From Bacteroidales bacterium (GTDB lineage Bacteria; Bacteroidota; Bacteroidia; Bacteroidales; P3), in contig JAEEIS010000188.1 in assembly GCA_016281475.1 (NCBI GenBank), positions 1 through 26,423 on the forward strand: a stretch of 26,423 nucleotides of DNA. The letters run 5' to 3'. The notes beneath the pieces are model-generated. The model saw only the letters and a list, made by a program, of their open reading frames with translations. It was not told the origin of the DNA and did no database searches. The position numbers were made by a program, and so were the translations under genes. Positions 23,404 through 26,423 of the stretch are shown here, one piece after another. Position 1 is the stretch's first letter, and every line of letters starts with the position of its first letter.

Positions 23404-23440
23404 TTCCCCTCTTTAGAGGGGTACGCCGTAAGGCGGGGGT
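23404..23440. repeat. Double-hairpin intergenic repeat
   Basis: Two adjacent tetraloop hairpins: CCCCTC-TTTA-GAGGGG (23406-23421) and CGCC-GTAA-GGCG (23424-23435), followed by GGGG. This resembles a family of short dispersed GC-rich repeats that I recall from Bacteroidota intergenic DNA. It sits between the esterase and the next ORF, only 18 nt before the latter's ATG, so it is probably transcribed and may limit translation or reading-through. Confidence 0.55.
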
Positions 23441-23457
23441 ATGTAAAAACTCTCACC

Positions 23458-24327
23458 ATGCAAAAGATAGCATTCCTCCTCCTCGCCACCGCCTATTGCC
23501 TCTCGGCCAGTTCGCAAGGCCTCTTGCCAAAGCTCTCGAGCGATTCCACCTACGTCACCATCCTCGTTAACGGAAAGAAGATGGACCTCCCGCGCATCAT
23601 TACTGACCGCGACAGGCCATTTCCGACCATCTCACCGCTAGTAGCGGAGCAGATGCTCTTTGCCACCGACAAACCCTTTGTGCAGAACGACACTACCTTT
23701 CTCTACCGTGAATACTCATACTATCAGTGCGATACGTGCAGCGAGTACCAGCTTGACTCCTCTTCCTATTACCTCCGACCTAAAAAGTGGAAGGGCTATC
23801 TCCAGCACCTGCGCGACTACACCTGGTGGAAACAAGAAGACGAATCCTCTAAGGAGTATTTTGACGAGGCATATAAGTATTTGTACAAGAGATGTCCTGT
23901 ACTGCCACATAATCAGTTGGGCGATGCGCCTCGGCTCTGGTACCCTGTGGTCAAGTACCGTGGCAAGTATTATATCAGCATCGATGACCTTACGGCGGTA
24001 GAACTGACCGACAGCCTAGTCATCTACCACGACATGGAAGTAAACCTGTCGGCGTTGCTCAGTTTCGGTAAGGCCGACAACGACAGCTACATCTGGCAGG
24101 AAGTGCCGGAATACGACGAAGGGTTGGCCAGTGTCACCATACGGCCCGCCAATGGTGTCAAAGGACTGTATGTCATGGCGACGACGCGTCGCAAAAATGG
24201 CAAGGTGACATATCGCCTCGTCACCCCCGAAAGCGACATCCACCACTTCGACTTCATCGACTGGCGCAGCTCCGACCACATCCCCGACGGCCTCCCATAC
24301 GACAAGATTGATTTCGACAAACTCTAG
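23458..24327 (+). CDS. Exported protein of unknown function
   Basis: 289 residues. I start it at the ATG at 23458, giving a good signal peptide (MQKIAFLLLATAYCLSASSQ); the frame is open for 44 further codons upstream, but these overlap the esterase end and the hairpin repeat. The mature protein is rich in Tyr and Trp and has one CxxC-like pair (YYQCDTCSEYQ), blocks WKGYLQHLRDYTWWKQED and YRGKYYISIDDLTAVEL, and a C-terminal strand-rich part. I know no family that fits. It is likely co-transcribed with the upstream esterase-like gene. Confidence 0.65.
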   Translation: MQKIAFLLLATAYCLSASSQGLLPKLSSDSTYVTILVNGKKMDLPRIITDRDRPFPTISPLVAEQMLFATDKPFVQNDTTFLYREYSYYQCDTCSEYQLDSSSYYLRPKKWKGYLQHLRDYTWWKQEDESSKEYFDEAYKYLYKRCPVLPHNQLGDAPRLWYPVVKYRGKYYISIDDLTAVELTDSLVIYHDMEVNLSALLSFGKADNDSYIWQEVPEYDEGLASVTIRPANGVKGLYVMATTRRKNGKVTYRLVTPESDIHHFDFIDWRSSDHIPDGLPYDKIDFDKL

Positions 24328-24410
24328 TTACAGACCGCAAGTCTGCGACACCCGGCGCATTGACAAATCCACACATCCTAAAGAGTAATGATGAATAAGT
24401 GATTTATGAC

Positions 24411-24459
24411 CAGTGACCTGTGAAACGAGCACTTTCGTACCACTGGTCACAGGTCACTG
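24411..24459. repeat. Perfect 13-bp inverted repeat between convergent genes
   Basis: CAGTGACCTGTGA (24411-24423) and TCACAGGTCACTG (24447-24459) are exact reverse complements with a 23-nt loop. A smaller hairpin CAGAC-CGCAA-GTCTG (24331-24345) lies just after the upstream stop. There is no T-run on either strand, so this is not a classical intrinsic terminator. Confidence 0.55.
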
Positions 24460-24502
24460 TTCACAAAACCCTAAACGTTAAACAAAAAGCCTTACCACTC
24501 CC

Positions 24503-25861
24503 TCACCGAACCACCGCCACCTTGCGGGCAGGCGCGTCGCCAACCCTCACCAGATACACACCCGCCGCAGGTGCGTCAAACCGCAACAGCCCTCCGTCAT
24601 CGCGTTTGGTAGCCAGCACCCGACCATACACATCATACACCATCACACGGCTGCCCTCCGCGCTCTCCACCACAATCTGGCCGTTACTTTGGTATATCTT
24701 GGCACCCTCTTCCACCGTCTCCTCAATGCCCTCTTCCCCATTGTCCGAGGCGAAATAAGCCACCAGGTGCGTGTCCCGCACCACCGCGATATACCGTGGG
24801 CTAATCCTGTTCCCGTCGCTCCAATGGTCAAAATGGTAGCCCGGGTAAGCGTCGGCCCGCACCTTTGCCCACCTATTTTCGCAAGTCGGCCCAGTGATAA
24901 TGGTAGCCGTGCCACGTGCCGAGTCGCTGCTCGTAACCGAGAAGTCATACACAAAATCCTCTTGGATGTTAAACCGTGACCAAGACCAAAACTCAGTGTT
25001 TTCGTATGCTTCTGCTGCACCACATGGGACAATCACTACCACATCATCGTTCATACCCTCGAATGCAAGAGTGCCCATAGAGGGAGGAGTCATAGCCTTG
25101 CAAACAATACTATCCATCCGGGTGCTTCCCCAAAAGGCGCTGTCGCCAATAAAAGCAAGGCTGGGGCCGAGAGTGACCTTTGTAATGTCGCAACCCCAGA
25201 ATGCACTCGTACTGATAGTGTCAACAGAAAGAATGGCAGTAGTGAGGTTGCTACACCCCTCAAATGCCCAAAACCTTATAGTTGCAGGGCCTTCAACGAT
25301 GAGGGACGTCAGCCCGCTGCATTTACGGAAAGCGAAGTAGTCTATCAGTCGTATGGAGCGGCCGATATGAACAGACGTCAGCCCGCTGCAACCATAAAAT
25401 GCATAGCTGCCTATATGTGTGGTGGCGTCAGGAATATTGACAGCAGTCAAACCGCTGCAATCCCCAAATGCACCGTCGCCTATATAAGTGACGGAGTCAG
25501 GAATATTGACAGCTGTCAAACCGCTGCACCCCCCAAATGCATAGTCGCCTATATAAGTGACGGAGTCTGGAATAACGACGGAGGTCAGCAAGACGCAACC
25601 ATAGAACGCATCGTCGCCTATGGCGGTGACAGGATACACCTGTCCCAAATAGGTGATAGAACTTGGGATTATCAAGTCCCCTGTTGGTCTATATACAGCC
25701 CGTGGTGGATTTGTAACTTCCGCATACCCATCCTCAAAATTAATATTGTAATACAGCATCTGGCCACTGGGTGCTATCTCACTATAATTATAGGCAACAG
25801 CCACTCTCGGCATTGCCAATACAATTGTCAAAATAAAGAAAAGGATAAATTTCTGTTTCAT
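24503..25861 (-). CDS. BspA-like leucine-rich-repeat surface protein with T9SS signal
   Basis: 452 residues. A signal peptide (about 1-23, ending AVA) is followed by BspA-type LRR units of 23 residues from about 78 to 260, of the form IGDYAFGGCSGLTAVNIPDSVTY. A Listeria-Bacteroides-like repeat follows (YPGYHFDHWSDG, about 340-372), then an acidic linker. The last 65 or so residues are a type A T9SS sorting domain: IYQSNGQIVVESAEGSRVMVYDVYGRVL, then FDAPAAGVYLVRVGD and a basic end KVAVVR. BspA proteins of this kind bind host proteins such as fibronectin in oral species; binding here is inference. The DNA of the LRR region has near-identical 69-bp tandem units, so repeat number may vary between strains. 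It lies behind a structured leader of about 300 nt. Confidence 0.86.
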   Translation of the reverse strand: MKQKFILFFILTIVLAMPRVAVAYNYSEIAPSGQMLYYNINFEDGYAEVTNPPRAVYRPTGDLIIPSSITYLGQVYPVTAIGDDAFYGCVLLTSVVIPDSVTYIGDYAFGGCSGLTAVNIPDSVTYIGDGAFGDCSGLTAVNIPDATTHIGSYAFYGCSGLTSVHIGRSIRLIDYFAFRKCSGLTSLIVEGPATIRFWAFEGCSNLTTAILSVDTISTSAFWGCDITKVTLGPSLAFIGDSAFWGSTRMDSIVCKAMTPPSMGTLAFEGMNDDVVVIVPCGAAEAYENTEFWSWSRFNIQEDFVYDFSVTSSDSARGTATIITGPTCENRWAKVRADAYPGYHFDHWSDGNRISPRYIAVVRDTHLVAYFASDNGEEGIEETVEEGAKIYQSNGQIVVESAEGSRVMVYDVYGRVLATKRDDGGLLRFDAPAAGVYLVRVGDAPARKVAVVR

Positions 25862-26168
25862 ATAAAAAGGTGTTTAGTTGTTTATTGAAACCTTTTCGCG
25901 TCTCGGCATAAGAGTGTGGCTCTTCTGCACTCGGCTTAATGAAAAAAAGCGTTGAATTATTCTTTTTTTGCTCCTTATTAGCTGTAAAGGCTCTCGACTG
26001 CCTGCTTGATTAATAAGGTGCGAATAATCCACGCCCAAGGCGTGAACTTTCCGCTGACTTATTCTCATCAAGCGTGGAATTGTCCTGATTCTTACAGCGA
26101 AAATAATGGCGGTTAGCTCATTATAAATGTGTTATCACTTTTTTACGTCATATCAATAGTATGTAATT
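25862..26168 (-). promoter_or_regulatory. Long structured 5' leader of the LRR gene
   Basis: Between the promoter at 26175 and the ATG at 25861 there is no credible gene. In plus coordinates the nested arms are: GCTGTAA (25981-25987) with TTACAGC (26092-26098), GCTTGAT (26004-26010) with ATCAAGC (26067-26073), GAATAA (26022-26027) with TTATTC (26059-26064), and CACGCC (26030-26035) with GGCGTG (26039-26044). Downstream on the minus strand come an ACGC plus T-run linker (25938-25953) and a hairpin GAGTG/CACTC (25912-25932). The apical hairpin is preceded by AAAGTT, as in the fimbrillin leader (3571-3592). This is a candidate regulatory RNA, with structure judged by eye only. Confidence 0.55.
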
Positions 26169-26174
26169 TTGCTG

Positions 26175-26182
26175 CAAAGATA
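26175..26182 (-). promoter_or_regulatory. Promoter -7 box of the LRR gene
   Basis: TATCTTTG on the minus strand, followed by CAGC. The transcription start is expected near 26168, giving a leader of about 306 nt. The DNA from here to the IS end (26183-26284) is AT-rich and shows no gene. Confidence 0.6.
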
Positions 26183-26284
26183 CACAAAATATTTCAATTC
26201 ACCTATTTTTATTCAAAAACAAACTCAACAATCAGATTCTTCGACAACCGCTCAACAAACAAAAAAGCGAGACCCCGCCGAGCC

Positions 26285-26423
26285 CAGGGCAAACGCATCA
26301 AATTTCCAGTAAAGAGAAGAGGTAATCGATACTCCAGCCAGCCTTCAGCCGCTTGGTTACGAGACTACCCTTGCCCTTGTCGCGCTTAAGGATGTTGAGT
26401 GAGAATTTTCGTACAAGGGCGAA
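26285..26423 (-). mobile_element. Right end of an ISAs1-like insertion sequence
   Basis: The transposase C-terminus runs off the window, and 12 nt past its stop the sequence CAGGGCAAACGCATC (26285-26299) occurs. This is the kind of terminal inverted repeat I associate with ISAs1-family elements. The other end and the target duplication lie outside the window. The family and boundary are therefore inferred. Confidence 0.6.
26298..26423 (-). CDS. ISAs1-like transposase, C-terminal fragment (continues beyond window)
   Basis: Open on the minus strand from the window's right edge to a TGA at 26298, 41 residues. The end reads ALVRKFSLNILKRDK, then TKRLKAGWSIDYLFSLLEI. This matches the usual C-terminus of ISAs1 (H-repeat-associated) transposases, of the form LRRIALNLLKQDK...KRKQAGWDNDYLLKIL. 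Those DDE enzymes move their own element by cut and paste. The reading frame is not broken in the part seen. It is upstream of, and on the same strand as, the LRR gene. Confidence 0.7.
   Translation of the reverse strand, partial: FALVRKFSLNILKRDKGKGSLVTKRLKAGWSIDYLFSLLEI

Noticed and set aside
26129..26389. Plus-strand ORF of 86 codons at the right edge
   Set aside because: It reads through the LRR promoter and the IS end in the opposite direction; composition is not protein-like.

Overview
The window looks like a chromosomal segment of a Bacteroidales bacterium (phylum Bacteroidota). The evidence is -7 promoter boxes of the form TAnnTTTG upstream of many genes, little sign of Shine-Dalgarno sequences, two type IX secretion (T9SS) C-terminal signals, a fimbrillin-like lipoprotein, a BspA-type leucine-rich-repeat protein and a DUF5723-like outer-membrane protein. 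Species cannot be named from sequence alone. Housekeeping genes are GC-rich; the fimbrillin region (about 3.4-6.1 kb) and the right edge are more AT-rich.

Layout. 1-836: 3' part of a secreted PKD-domain protein with a T9SS sorting domain, then a bidirectional terminator and a tRNA-Met(CAT) on the minus strand. 1091-3374: meaB and hemW. 3450-6184: a promoter, a long structured leader, a 70-residue peptide gene and a fimbrillin-like lipoprotein, closed by a terminator. 6216-6713: an intergenic array of modular palindromes. 6720-10194: a minus-strand unit of an MBOAT acyltransferase, an SGNH-like partner and anmK. 10324-14061: a 10-bp-periodic repeat array, promoters, then ridA, an acyl-CoA dehydrogenase, etfB and etfA. 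14137-15116: nagB. 15146-22316: a minus-strand six-gene unit (lipoprotein, DUF5723-like protein, der, MORN-type lipoprotein, cca, miaA) from one recognisable promoter. 22419-24327: a secreted esterase-like protein and an exported protein of unknown function. 24503-26182: a BspA-like LRR protein with a T9SS signal behind a structured leader of about 300 nt. 26285-26423: one end of an ISAs1-like insertion sequence.

Working together: acyl-CoA dehydrogenase plus EtfAB form a redox module for short-chain acyl-CoA metabolism, and MeaB serves a B12-dependent mutase encoded elsewhere. AnmK and NagB both handle amino sugars, and the MBOAT/SGNH pair next to anmK suggests O-acylation of a cell-envelope glycan. 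Der, CCA-adding enzyme and MiaA serve ribosome and tRNA maturation.

The most novel-looking observation is that the two surface-protein genes (fimbrillin-like and LRR) are preceded by long leaders that can each fold into fully nested stems. Both are capped by a closely related hairpin (AAAGTT(T)CACGC-loop-GCGTG) and followed by a similar ACGCTTT/T-rich linker and a downstream hairpin. This suggests a shared cis-regulatory RNA class of surface-protein genes, inferred by eye from two copies only.
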